Shown here piece by piece: positions 1-7,440 of a stretch of 64,000 nt of DNA (within the stretch, counting starts at the first letter, position 1; each line of letters opens with the position of its first letter). The DNA is taken from the NCBI RefSeq assembly GCF_000190535.1, contig NC_015160.1, forward strand, positions 496,001 through 560,000. The letters run 5' to 3'. The position numbers and the translations under genes were made by a program. This DNA is from Odoribacter splanchnicus DSM 20712. Its GTDB lineage: Bacteria; Bacteroidota; Bacteroidia; Bacteroidales; Marinifilaceae. Under the pieces are notes generated by a model. It saw only the letters and a list, made by a program, of their open reading frames with translations. It did no database searches and was not told where the DNA came from.

Positions 1-349
1 TAGATTGAATGGAGGTATTTTTCTGCTCTGATTTGAGATACAGGCTGATGGAAAGGACGAAAGGAAGGAGTATGGCTGCTGCCGCATATCCTATTCGTCT
101 CCATTTCCGAAGTTTCCTTTTTCTTATGTGGGAACGAAAAGCTTGATATTTCTGCCGGTAATTGTGTTCTGACGCTTGTTGGCAGAAGTGGTCGAATCCT
201 TTTCCTGTGATGACTTTCTGGTAAAAGACTTGGTTACTTTCTTGGGAGGTGATCCATTCCCGAAGTGTCGTCTCTTCCTCAAGTGTCAGTTCTTTGCTCC
301 ATTGTCGAATGATCAGGTCTGCGATCTTCCAGGGGATTGGTGTGTCCAT
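1..349 (-). CDS. FecR-family anti-sigma factor, N-terminal part (runs off left edge)
   Basis: Reading leftward from an ATG at 347-349, an open frame continues without a stop to base 1 (about 116 residues). It begins MDTPIPWKIADLIIRQWSKE and has a basic stretch (RKRKLRKWRR) followed by a single membrane helix near residues 95-110. This is the usual layout of Bacteroidetes FecR-type anti-sigma factors: a cytoplasmic helical N-terminus, one transmembrane helix and a periplasmic domain. The gene for its ECF sigma factor lies immediately upstream on the same strand (stop at 436), as in sigma/FecR/SusC loci. By family knowledge it would hold the sigma factor inactive until an outer-membrane transporter signals. 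The periplasmic FecR domain and any SusC partner lie outside the window. Confidence 0.8.
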   Translation of the reverse strand, partial: MDTPIPWKIADLIIRQWSKELTLEEETTLREWITSQESNQVFYQKVITGKGFDHFCQQASEHNYRQKYQAFRSHIRKRKLRKWRRIGYAAAAILLPFVLSISLYLKSEQKNTSIQS

Positions 350-435
350 AAATTATTTAGCCTTTTTTTTGTAATATGACACCGCCTGGAGTAAAAATGG
401 GTATTTAAAAGGCAAAAAAATAATTTTGACAAAAA

Positions 436-990
436 TCAAAAAAGGATGCCGAAGGTTTTGAAAAGTAAAGTGTAGCGTTCCCGCAGAATACGTTTGGCTT
501 TTTTACGTTGAGTTTTTACAGTTTCGACGGATAATTTCAGATCAGCAGCGATTTTTTCAGAAGTATCTCCCGATAAGGTGCGTTGAAAGATATTCTTGCA
601 CTGTTCAGGTAGTTCTTCCAGCAATAGTTTGAGTTGGCGATAGATTTCATTTTCCAGGGCTGAATTGTAGCCTTCTTCTTCCGCTTTTAAATTATTCAGG
701 AATTGTGCTTCCCGGATTGAACGTCTTTTTTCATCCCGGAGGTAGTTAAAACTGCGGTTACGTACAGCTGTATAAAGATAGGATTTCAGAGTATTCAACC
801 CCTCGAACAGCCGGTGTTCGTCGTACATTCGGCAGAATACTTCCTGTACAATGTCTTCAGCTTCTTCCGGTTTTAGAGAAAAACTACGGGCGAATATGCA
901 TAAGGCGACAAAAAAATGTTCATATAGTTTGTGGAATACTTTTGTGTCGCCTTGGGCAAGTGCTTTTATTTCTGTTTCTGAAAATTCCAT
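436..990 (-). CDS. ECF-type RNA polymerase sigma-70 factor
   Basis: The 184-residue product has sigma region 2 at about residues 12-80 (EDIVQEVFCRMYDE near 44-57) and region 4 at about 125-172, with the helix-turn-helix SEKIAADLKLSVETVKTQRK. The length and lack of regions 1 and 3 are typical of extracytoplasmic-function sigma factors. A FecR anti-sigma gene follows after about 85 bp, so the pair probably controls a TonB-dependent uptake locus beyond the left edge (inference from family habit). A TATATTTG box on the minus strand lies 18-25 bases upstream of the ATG. The protein resembles the sigma factor at 34566-35123: both begin with a helix of similar pattern and end in KTQRKKAK plus ILRERY. 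Confidence 0.92.
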   Translation of the reverse strand: MEFSETEIKALAQGDTKVFHKLYEHFFVALCIFARSFSLKPEEAEDIVQEVFCRMYDEHRLFEGLNTLKSYLYTAVRNRSFNYLRDEKRRSIREAQFLNNLKAEEEGYNSALENEIYRQLKLLLEELPEQCKNIFQRTLSGDTSEKIAADLKLSVETVKTQRKKAKRILRERYTLLFKTFGILF

Positions 991-1007
991 CGTAATCTTT
1001 TCCTGAA

Positions 1008-1015
1008 CAAATATA
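1008..1015 (-). promoter_or_regulatory. Putative -7 promoter box (TATATTTG) for the ECF sigma gene
   Basis: On the minus strand the sequence reads TATATTTG, matching the Bacteroidetes -7 consensus TAnnTTTG, 18 bases upstream of the sigma-factor ATG at 990. No convincing -33 TTTG was picked out. Confidence 0.45.
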
Positions 1016-1089
1016 TAATAAATATATGAAATTTTTCCGGATAACAGGTTGAGGTTACAATTACACCATCGGCTGGCACCTCCTGAAAA

Positions 1090-1593
1090 TTATAGAATAA
1101 TGAAATTTCCCTTCGGGAATTTTCCGACCCACGAGCAAGCCCAATGTCCGGTTTGGTTGATTTCGAGAATACGCGAGAAAAACCCTTTTTCTCCAAGAAG
1201 CCTTTCGATACAAGCCCAGGCGGTATCACGTTTGATGAAATCTAAAATTTCTTCCTCGATTCCGGATTGATCTTCACCGGTTTCTTGTCCGATTTTATCC
1301 TCCAGGTCGCATAAAGCTTCGTAGACTTCATTGCCAATAGCCAGACTGACTGCCTCGAATATGGCGTCTATCTGTTCGTCTTTCAGCTGTCGCAGTGCTT
1401 TTTGTTCGATGAGCTCACTATTTTGTCCCCAAACTTCGAGCATTTGATGGCCATAAGTATCACAAGCTTCCCAAATCGTGTCGATAACCCAATATTTTTC
1501 AGAAGGTTCTCCGACCTGTTTAAACCATCCGATGGTTTTTATTTCTTGTATAAATTGATCGATTACAGTCTGTTGTGATGAAGTCCAAAGCAT
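1090..1593 (-). CDS. Hypothetical cytoplasmic protein
   Basis: This is a 167-residue acidic protein with no signal peptide or membrane helix. It is rich in Trp, Glu and Asp (it starts MLWTSSQQTV), with a central acidic region around residues 105-120 (DLEDKIGQETGEDQSGIEEE). I do not recognise the family. Gaps of about 100 bp separate it from the sigma gene downstream and the Hdr-like cluster upstream, all on the same strand, so co-transcription is possible but not shown. Codon use matches its neighbours, which supports a real gene. The opposite-strand frame (1049-1270) has no supporting features. Confidence 0.7.
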   Translation of the reverse strand: MLWTSSQQTVIDQFIQEIKTIGWFKQVGEPSEKYWVIDTIWEACDTYGHQMLEVWGQNSELIEQKALRQLKDEQIDAIFEAVSLAIGNEVYEALCDLEDKIGQETGEDQSGIEEEILDFIKRDTAWACIERLLGEKGFFSRILEINQTGHWACSWVGKFPKGNFIIL

Positions 1594-1692
1594 ATTTCTT
1601 TATTCTAATACCCCGATAAAGATATAAAATATAAGTTTAAGGGGCTAACGGATCAGGTAAAAAGTATAAAGTAAAACATAAAATATATAAAA

Positions 1693-3462
1693 TCACCGGC
1701 AGTTTTCTGCAACCACTTCAGCGATGTCTTTGATAGGAACTGCCGTGTCGGTTTTCATAAAAGTTTTTTTACATAGAGGACAGGCTGTTACTAAAAGATC
1801 CGGTTGATAAGACAGATAGGCTTTTACCGCATCGCTACTGATTCGGGTACGTTGTCCGGGATCGATATGTATGTTGGCCAGGGATCCGCCACAGCACAAT
1901 GAATTTTTACCGTCATAGACGGTTGCTAATTTATGACTGACGGTTTGCAGTACCTGATCGGGAGCAGCATATACATCACATCCGCGGCCCAGTTCACAGG
2001 GATTGTGGAATACGGTTTTCAGCTCGCTTTGATGTGGGGTGATGAGTTTATTCCGAATCAGGTCGTTCAGGTATTCGGTGTGGTGCATGACCTTTAGGTT
2101 CAATCGGTATTCTTCCCGGAAAGTCTTGTAACAGATCGGGCAGGAAGTGACCAGTAATCCGGCCCCTGAGTTCTCGATCCGGGCTTTGTTTTTTTCCACG
2201 ATCACCGAAGCGGCACTGTGGTTACCAGCCAGCATCATAGGCCGGCCACAACAGATACCTGTCTGTTGGTCGATAAAGGTGTAATCGACCCCGGCTTTCC
2301 GGAAGATATGTTCCATGGCCTGGATAACGGATGGGGTGAGGTGCCCCATACAACCGGCGAAATAAGCTACTTTGGCCGGGAGGGCCGGTTGGGGCTGAAT
2401 GTAGTCGTAGGTCGATTTTGTAATATGGGTGTAATCGGTACGTTGGCTTAACCGTAATGCATTCAGTTTCAGATCTACCGGGCAGGCTGCCTCACAACGT
2501 CCGCACATCAGACAGTCCGCTATTTGTACGGTATGTTCTTTTTCATGACGTAGTTTTTTCAAGAAATAAACCGGCTGGGTATCGGTGTGACCGAGAGAAG
2601 TGCCGAGCTGACAGCGGTCGATACAAATACCGCAACGCGAACAGGAATAGAGTTGAAACTGACTGATTCCTGTAAATTGTTTCCCTTGTTTGATTCCCCA
2701 GTTTTTCAGAAAAATATAAACGATTTCTGTCGGGATATGCATATACCGGGAAAAGGGAAGAAGCAGGAAAAAAAGCCCTAAAGCCGAAGAATAAGCCCAC
2801 CAGGCCGGATAAGCGAGCGATTCGATCGGTAAGAAAGTGTCGAAAAAATTACCTGCCGAATGAGTCAGAAAACTGCCTCCTCCGCGTACTCCACTGGTGA
2901 AACTCTCAGCCAGAAAGCGAAGAGGGAATATTAACCACAATACCGTGAGGATGAGTAAGTCGAAAGGACGATGATTGGTTGTTTTTTTCAAACCAAGTGC
3001 TTTGGAATACATTCGTTTCAGAAAAGCCAGAGTCAATCCGGAGAGGATCATCAACAAGATCAGATCCATCAGGAAAGCAAAAGTGCTGCTATAGGGAAAT
3101 GTTTCCTGTGCCGGATGAAAATAACGGAAAAATATAGCAAAATAAGGTGGATTGAAAATACTGGTATGGTACACCAACGACTCGATTTTACCCACAACGA
3201 TCAGCAAAAACCAACCTAATCCGAAACACATGTGCATATATCCCAGAAAAGGATTGGTACGGAAGATTTTATGATGTACAAGACTTTCCAGGAATACTTC
3301 TTTACCGGCTTTCAGGGTTTTCAGGCTGAAAAGATTTCGCCGGATCGTTCGTTTGTCTTCTGGAGAAAAGGTACGAATCCAACGGGCATATTTGATGACC
3401 AGATAGATCAGGAGGATATTCAGACCGATAGTGAAAGGAAGTACAAAAGGATCGTAATACAT
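1693..3462 (-). CDS. HdrE-HdrD-like fusion: membrane cytochrome b plus iron-sulfur/CCG subunit
   Basis: The 589-residue protein has five predicted membrane helices (about residues 6-24, 73-92, 126-148, 167-185, 222-240). Histidines at 77, 116, 201 and 242 could serve as haem ligands. Next come two classical [4Fe-4S] motifs (C274/C277/C280/C284 and C317/C320/C323/C327). Two complete CCG domains follow, one at C371, C404-C405, C441/C444 and one at C489, C523-C524, C561/C564. HdrD and DsrK share this soluble architecture, and HdrE, DsrM and NarI provide the membrane part; here both are one chain. By family knowledge such subunits exchange electrons between (mena)quinone and a thiol/disulfide or an Hdr-type partner. 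It is last in a leftward five-gene cluster, 25 bp after the small ferredoxin gene. The physiological substrate cannot be told from sequence. Confidence 0.85.
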   Translation of the reverse strand: MYYDPFVLPFTIGLNILLIYLVIKYARWIRTFSPEDKRTIRRNLFSLKTLKAGKEVFLESLVHHKIFRTNPFLGYMHMCFGLGWFLLIVVGKIESLVYHTSIFNPPYFAIFFRYFHPAQETFPYSSTFAFLMDLILLMILSGLTLAFLKRMYSKALGLKKTTNHRPFDLLILTVLWLIFPLRFLAESFTSGVRGGGSFLTHSAGNFFDTFLPIESLAYPAWWAYSSALGLFFLLLPFSRYMHIPTEIVYIFLKNWGIKQGKQFTGISQFQLYSCSRCGICIDRCQLGTSLGHTDTQPVYFLKKLRHEKEHTVQIADCLMCGRCEAACPVDLKLNALRLSQRTDYTHITKSTYDYIQPQPALPAKVAYFAGCMGHLTPSVIQAMEHIFRKAGVDYTFIDQQTGICCGRPMMLAGNHSAASVIVEKNKARIENSGAGLLVTSCPICYKTFREEYRLNLKVMHHTEYLNDLIRNKLITPHQSELKTVFHNPCELGRGCDVYAAPDQVLQTVSHKLATVYDGKNSLCCGGSLANIHIDPGQRTRISSDAVKAYLSYQPDLLVTACPLCKKTFMKTDTAVPIKDIAEVVAENCR

Positions 3463-3487
3463 AGTTAAAAAAGTAAAAGGTAAAGAG

Positions 3488-3817
3488 CTAAAGGCTGTTT
3501 ATATATTTGAGCATGGTTAGGATCATGCGCCGGGTATCTACTCCCCGGGGACAAACCAGCAGACATTTTCCACACAACATACATTTTTGGAGGTGCTCAC
3601 CGACTTCTTTGGTTTCACCCCGTTTCACCAGCATTTGCAGTTTACGGATATTGAATTCGGTCAGGTTGCTGGCGGTACAAGTGGCCGAACAGCCTCCGCA
3701 TCCGATACAGAGCTTGCTACTGGGAACCTCGGTCGTCATGGCCGTTACCAGACTTTTATCATTTTTATCATAATCGATGACCCGCGCTTCAGATATTGAA
3801 AAACCCCAAAAGTTCAT
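3488..3817 (-). CDS. HdrC-like dicluster ferredoxin subunit
   Basis: The 109-residue protein has two CxxCxxCxxxC motifs, C37/C40/C43/C47 and C79/C82/C85/C89, which would bind two [4Fe-4S] clusters. The short helical spacer between them matches HdrC and the ferredoxin half of QmoC/GlpC. No signal peptide or membrane helix is seen. It lies between the HdrA-like flavoprotein (ends 3837) and the HdrED fusion (starts 3462), with gaps of about 20-25 bp, so one transcript is likely. It probably wires electrons from the flavoprotein to the membrane subunit (inference from position). It is the second HdrC-like protein of the cluster; the other is at 6072-6764. Confidence 0.85.
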   Translation of the reverse strand: MNFWGFSISEARVIDYDKNDKSLVTAMTTEVPSSKLCIGCGGCSATCTASNLTEFNIRKLQMLVKRGETKEVGEHLQKCMLCGKCLLVCPRGVDTRRMILTMLKYINSL

Positions 3818-3836
3818 AGAAATTCAGCTTCGAAGA

Positions 3837-4868
3837 TTAATGCTTGTTTTCGTTATTTTTCAGATATTCTCCGATAGTGATCGCTGCAGAACGTGCATCG
3901 GTGAGTGTGTCGGTCAGGTTCATGGGAGAGGAGCTGCATCCGGCAATAAAAATGCCTGGCCGGTTGGTTCGGTTGGTTCCCGTGTGGGGGTCTCCGACCC
4001 GGATAAAGCCGTTGGGAGCTATGTCGAGGCCGAGCATCGAAGCGAGCTGCGTACTGCCTTCGGAAGGTTCCATACCTACCATTAGCACCATCAGATCGAG
4101 GGTCATCTTCAAAGGTTTACCCACCAGTGTATCTTCGACTTTAATAAGCAATTGTTTTTCTCTGTTTTCAGAAGCTTCCGACAAACGTCCCCGTACAAAT
4201 TTGATGTTGTATTTTTCCTGTGCTTCCCGGTAGAGTTCTTCATATCCCGGACCGAACATGCGCATATCCATATAAAAACATAGTATTTCGGTTTCCGGCA
4301 ACATCTCACGAAGTTCGATGGCTTGTTTGACTGCTGTTACGCAACAGAGTTTGGAACAGTGGTAATTACAAATCTTTTCGTCTCTTGAGCCTACACAATG
4401 AATCAATCCGATTCGTTTGGGGATCTGACCGGTAGAGGTGGCTATGTGATGATTGATGAAGAAATTTTCCAGTTCTACGGAAGTGATCACATTTTCGTAG
4501 ATGCCATACCCATATTCTTCTTTCCGGCGGGCGTTAAATAGGCGGAAGCCACTGGTTACCAATAAGGCATCTCCTTTTAATAAGGCTCCGTCGTTCAGTT
4601 CCAGGGTGAATTTATTATTTTCTGTCCGTGAAATTTTGACCGGATAATTTCCCAAATGGAGATGAATATCAGGGCGTTGTATATTTTGGCGGAGACTTTG
4701 ATTCAGATCACGGGCTTGTTTCCGGTCGGGGAAGAGTTGATACCAGTTATTCAGATTTCCTCCGGTTTCGCTTTCTTTTTCGATCAATTCTACCGTTTCA
4801 CCTGCCTGAGTCAGCCGGTAGGCTGCCTCACATCCTGCGGGTCCTGCACCTATAATGATAACACACAT
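3837..4868 (-). CDS. HdrA-like FAD-dependent oxidoreductase, short form
   Basis: The 343-residue flavoprotein has an N-terminal dinucleotide-binding GAGPAG at 7-12 and an acidic residue at the end of strand 2. Its HdrA-type cysteine block is C158, C167, C171, C175/C176, within HCVGSRDE and YHCSKLCC. A C-terminal FAD-closing segment reads GIFIAGCSSSPMNLTDT, near residue 310. It lacks both the N-terminal iron-sulfur extension and the C-terminal ferredoxin domain of methanogen HdrA, so it is closer to QmoA-type minimal HdrA. In HdrA proteins this subunit holds the FAD at which electrons split or branch. The gene is 51 bp after the HdrB-like gene and 19 bp before the small ferredoxin gene. Whether it bifurcates electrons is unknown. 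Confidence 0.85.
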   Translation of the reverse strand: MCVIIIGAGPAGCEAAYRLTQAGETVELIEKESETGGNLNNWYQLFPDRKQARDLNQSLRQNIQRPDIHLHLGNYPVKISRTENNKFTLELNDGALLKGDALLVTSGFRLFNARRKEEYGYGIYENVITSVELENFFINHHIATSTGQIPKRIGLIHCVGSRDEKICNYHCSKLCCVTAVKQAIELREMLPETEILCFYMDMRMFGPGYEELYREAQEKYNIKFVRGRLSEASENREKQLLIKVEDTLVGKPLKMTLDLMVLMVGMEPSEGSTQLASMLGLDIAPNGFIRVGDPHTGTNRTNRPGIFIAGCSSSPMNLTDTLTDARSAAITIGEYLKNNENKH

Positions 4869-4919
4869 ATTATTTGTTTTTCATTCTATATTCGGTTGTT
4901 TACAATGGAGTGGGGCAGA

Positions 4920-5987
4920 TCAGACTTTGAGATAAGTGGGACACTGGGGATGTCCCATATCCTCACCCCGGATATTTTTATATTTAGCCTCCGGATCATA
5001 TCGGATACCCATTTTATCCAATAGAGGCTCGACGCTGACCTGATGCATTTGCAGGCCGATCTCCCAGGGATCGTATCCTAAAACCAAAGCCGCCACTTCT
5101 TCATAGGTCAGAACAGGGATACCGTAACCATCCGGACCGTAAGTGGTACCTTCCATTTCACTGATGGTGTATTGCCACTTGTCCAGAAACATGGCACAAC
5201 CCGGGCAATTGGTAATAATAAAGTCCGGTTCATAGGGTTGCATGGATTCGAATTTCTTTTTCGAATTTGCGACAGAGAATCCCCGGTTGGCTAATACCAG
5301 GTAATTCCGGAAACCGAATCCGCAACAGTGTCGTCTTTCGGGGTAGTCGACCGGTTGGCCTCCCCAAGCGGAGACCATTCCCGACAATACAGCAGGAAAT
5401 TCTGCCCCCCCGATGCCTTTGCTGGGAAACATTTTAGCGTAATGACAACCGATGTGGTCGACTACTTGCAAAGGGCGTCCGGTGTGTATATCTACCAGAC
5501 TATATTTTTTCTGAGCTGCAATTTCATTTCTGAATTTATAGATGACATCGGAAGTATGTGCCAGGTTCTTCGGCTTTTGGAATTCCCGTTTCGTTGCTTT
5601 CCATAAAAATTCCCGGGTCTTTTCTTCCCATTCGGGATGAGTCTCCCAGGTATGCAGGATTTCTGTATAAATACCGAAAGAAGTAATGCAGGAGGGAGTC
5701 ATATTTTCGAATCCGGCTTCAGTCATCAAAGCAAAATGACGGGCGACGACGGTCATGATAGTCTCGATCGGTACGACATCGGAATGATAACCGATACCTG
5801 TGCAAGTCGTGTGTCGCGGATCGTCGAGAACAGTTTTTCCCAATTTATTATTCAGTATATCCAGATAAGCCCATTCGGACCCTGGAAAAAAAGTCTGACG
5901 AATACAACTTCTCGCATAATAATACCGATCATCAGCAATCTCTTTCTGATAATCATTCCATATTTGTTGTTTACCTTCCAGATTCAT
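4920..5987 (-). CDS. HdrB-like CCG-domain subunit with a degenerate first CCG domain
   Basis: The 355-residue protein has one intact C-terminal CCG domain: C181, C221-C222 (HCCGFGF), then C261/C264 (CPGC). This motif binds the noncubane iron-sulfur cluster that cleaves disulfides in HdrB. The N-terminal half shows the same layout with losses: C28, then T-C62 where CC is expected (HTTCTGIG), then C100 followed by Ser in place of the CxxC second Cys (PSCITSFG). There is no membrane segment, so it is probably cytoplasmic and partners the HdrC-like protein encoded 84 bp upstream. The start is the first ATG of the frame; a pyrimidine-rich linker of low complexity lies between the two genes. Confidence 0.82.
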   Translation of the reverse strand: MNLEGKQQIWNDYQKEIADDRYYYARSCIRQTFFPGSEWAYLDILNNKLGKTVLDDPRHTTCTGIGYHSDVVPIETIMTVVARHFALMTEAGFENMTPSCITSFGIYTEILHTWETHPEWEEKTREFLWKATKREFQKPKNLAHTSDVIYKFRNEIAAQKKYSLVDIHTGRPLQVVDHIGCHYAKMFPSKGIGGAEFPAVLSGMVSAWGGQPVDYPERRHCCGFGFRNYLVLANRGFSVANSKKKFESMQPYEPDFIITNCPGCAMFLDKWQYTISEMEGTTYGPDGYGIPVLTYEEVAALVLGYDPWEIGLQMHQVSVEPLLDKMGIRYDPEAKYKNIRGEDMGHPQCPTYLKV

Positions 5988-6026
5988 TTCTTTTTCCTCT
6001 TTCTGTATTTCTCCTTTTCTCTCTTT

Positions 6027-6071
6027 TTTCCCTTCTTTCTTTCTAGCCTCTAGCTTCTAGCCTTTCGCTTT
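6027..6071 (-). repeat. Quasi-repetitive intergenic word block (aggctagaagctagaggctag type)
   Basis: Read on the minus strand, the linker between the HdrC- and HdrB-like genes is built of near-repeats of aggctaga/agctagagg preceded by ggtaaaaagcgaa. Very similar words appear at 60139-60192 (aaggctaaaggctgtaagct), 3466-3500 and 10260-10340. It is not coding. Confidence 0.5.
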
Positions 6072-6764
6072 TTACCTCCCCCCATGTCTCCCATTGTTAT
6101 CCGTATAAGTATGCAGAAAATAACTTTCCGGGTCCATCCCTTCTTCCTCGGCTTTTTGGAGGGAATAGGTTTCGATATTCTCCATGAATTCCGATCCTCC
6201 GGTTACTTCGAAGATTTGTTTCAGTTCGTTGAGCGAGTCGTCGTCGACTTTTCTTAAGGCGCCGGCTCCCGTTTGTTTGTAATTCGAATGTGTTCGTTCG
6301 TATACCTCGTCGCGGTGTTCATAAATCCATTCCCAGACAGGACCTTGTTCCGGATGCATTTCCGGTTTCACAATATCGGGAGTGACGCAATAGCCGTAAT
6401 TCAGTATGTTATTTCCTAATATTCTTTTCAGGGCAAATTGCTGACGTCCTTTTTCAGATTCGGTAAACCATCCTTTTTCCTGTGATAATCTGCGTAGTGC
6501 CATGATGATTCCGCCGGGTGTATTACAGCGTGGACAACGGGTTTTGCACGACATACATTCTCCGCAATACCAAATCGTATCGGATTTCAGTAACCCTTCG
6601 ATACTCTCTTCGTCCTGGCGTTGGACTGTGTCGGCTATTATTCGGGGATCATAATTGTAAAATTCGGCAGAAGGGCAAATAGCTGTACAAACTCCACAGT
6701 TCATACAACTATTTAAGCTTTCTATATAGTGAATATCTTTTTTTAAACTGTCTATTAAGGACAT
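6072..6764 (-). CDS. HdrC-like iron-sulfur subunit
   Basis: The 230-residue protein has two [4Fe-4S] motifs, C20/C23/C26/C30 and C67/C70/C73/C77, within 60 residues of each other as in HdrC. The second motif region carries extra cysteines (C80). A C-terminal extension of about 130 residues without cysteine motifs follows; I do not recognise it as a domain. It is the first gene of the leftward Hdr-like cluster, and a TACCTTTG box lies about 55 bases upstream. In HdrABC and Qmo complexes HdrC carries electrons between HdrA and HdrB. Two HdrC-type genes in one cluster suggest two electron routes, one to the HdrB-like subunit and one to the membrane HdrED fusion (inference). Confidence 0.85.
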   Translation of the reverse strand: MSLIDSLKKDIHYIESLNSCMNCGVCTAICPSAEFYNYDPRIIADTVQRQDEESIEGLLKSDTIWYCGECMSCKTRCPRCNTPGGIIMALRRLSQEKGWFTESEKGRQQFALKRILGNNILNYGYCVTPDIVKPEMHPEQGPVWEWIYEHRDEVYERTHSNYKQTGAGALRKVDDDSLNELKQIFEVTGGSEFMENIETYSLQKAEEEGMDPESYFLHTYTDNNGRHGGR

Positions 6765-6784
6765 GATTTTACCATTTATTTAAA

Positions 6785-6916
6785 ATGAATGCCAAAAAGG
6801 CATATCGAATCACATGCAAAGGTATCCTGATCATGCTGGAAAATAAAGATGGTAAATGCGTATTAGGCGGTGGTGTTTATACTTACAACCTGAGAATTGG
6901 AGAAGGAGCGAATTAA
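6785..6916 (+). CDS. Possible 43-residue small ORF or C-terminal gene remnant
   Basis: A frame opened by ATG at 6785 and closed by TAA at 6914-6916 encodes 43 residues ending GGGVYTYNLRIGEGAN. The phrase GVYTYNLRI resembles the last strands of secreted Bacteroidetes proteins that end in a sorting-type beta domain, so it may be the tail of a lost gene. It runs antisense through the promoter region of the Hdr-like cluster. No ribosome-binding site is evident. A chance frame cannot be excluded. Confidence 0.25.
   Translation: MNAKKAYRITCKGILIMLENKDGKCVLGGGVYTYNLRIGEGAN
6817..6824 (-). promoter_or_regulatory. Putative -7 promoter box (TACCTTTG) of the Hdr-like cluster
   Basis: The minus strand reads TACCTTTG, matching TAnnTTTG, about 52 bases upstream of the HdrC-like ATG at 6764. 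A small hairpin (ATGCC and GGCAT arms, 6788-6802) lies between the box and the gene. Confidence 0.5.
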
Positions 6917-6953
6917 AGTTTGTTCTTCTTTTCTCCATTGTTCCTGAGAAAAC

Positions 6954-7318
6954 GTAGAATTATTCTGTTACTTACTCGTCTTCGGTGTTCGTGTTTGGGG
7001 ACGCGGTCGCTTCTGTCGGTCATCTAGCTTTTTCTTTCACTGACCGGCGGAACTCCTCGCAGGCTCGTCAGACACCACCGGTCGGTCGTTCAGAAAAAGC
7101 AAGACGACACTCGCCAGAGCTCCAATGGTCCCCGAACACGAACACCTCCGACTTACGTTATCACTGCCGGGCAAGCTAAACCGAACCTGAAAACCATAAA
7201 TTTCAGCAAAAAAAGATTTTCCGATAAAATAACCCAATTATCCATAATCCGATAGAGGTGAGCCGGTCTGACGGTATAAAACCCGGAATCGGAATAGAAA
7301 GAAAAAAAATGAACCTAC
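6954..7318. repeat. Structured intergenic repeat, copy A (365 bp)
   Basis: This is one of three related noncoding elements in the window (also 17679-18268 and 55180-55348). The ends are imperfect inverted repeats: aaaacGTAG on the left and CTACgtttt on the right of this copy. Inside, 19-base arms at 6984-7002 and 7128-7146 are inverted complements with one G/T difference, enclosing a region with a further CCGGC/CCGGT hairpin. The last 50 bases (gacggtataaaacccgg, then ggaatcggaatagaaag and an A-tract) are nearly identical in all copies. The right end lies about 120 bp beyond the 3' end of ruvC, which reads leftward. The open frames inside have no coding character. Two copies have TIRs and one is an internal-deletion form, so a MITE-like or structured-RNA element is likely. 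Confidence 0.85.
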
Positions 7319-7440
7319 GTTTTTTGATGACTTTATCTGTTTAATTATATGGAGGTAATTGATAAGTAAAAGTTCGCTGGTCTTCCTTTCGTATCTTATG
7401 AGATAGATCAATATGCCGGAAAGCTGAAAAATAAGATTGC

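Noticed and set aside
1049..1270. Two short frames between the left sigma gene and the 167-residue gene (966-1229 on the minus strand and 1049-1270 on the plus strand)
   Set aside because: They overlap the well-behaved 167-residue frame and the sigma gene, and have no family resemblance.
6954..7318. Repeats as CRISPR array
   Set aside because: The three repeats are single intergenic blocks kilobases apart with different internal lengths; there are no regularly spaced short repeats and no cas gene.
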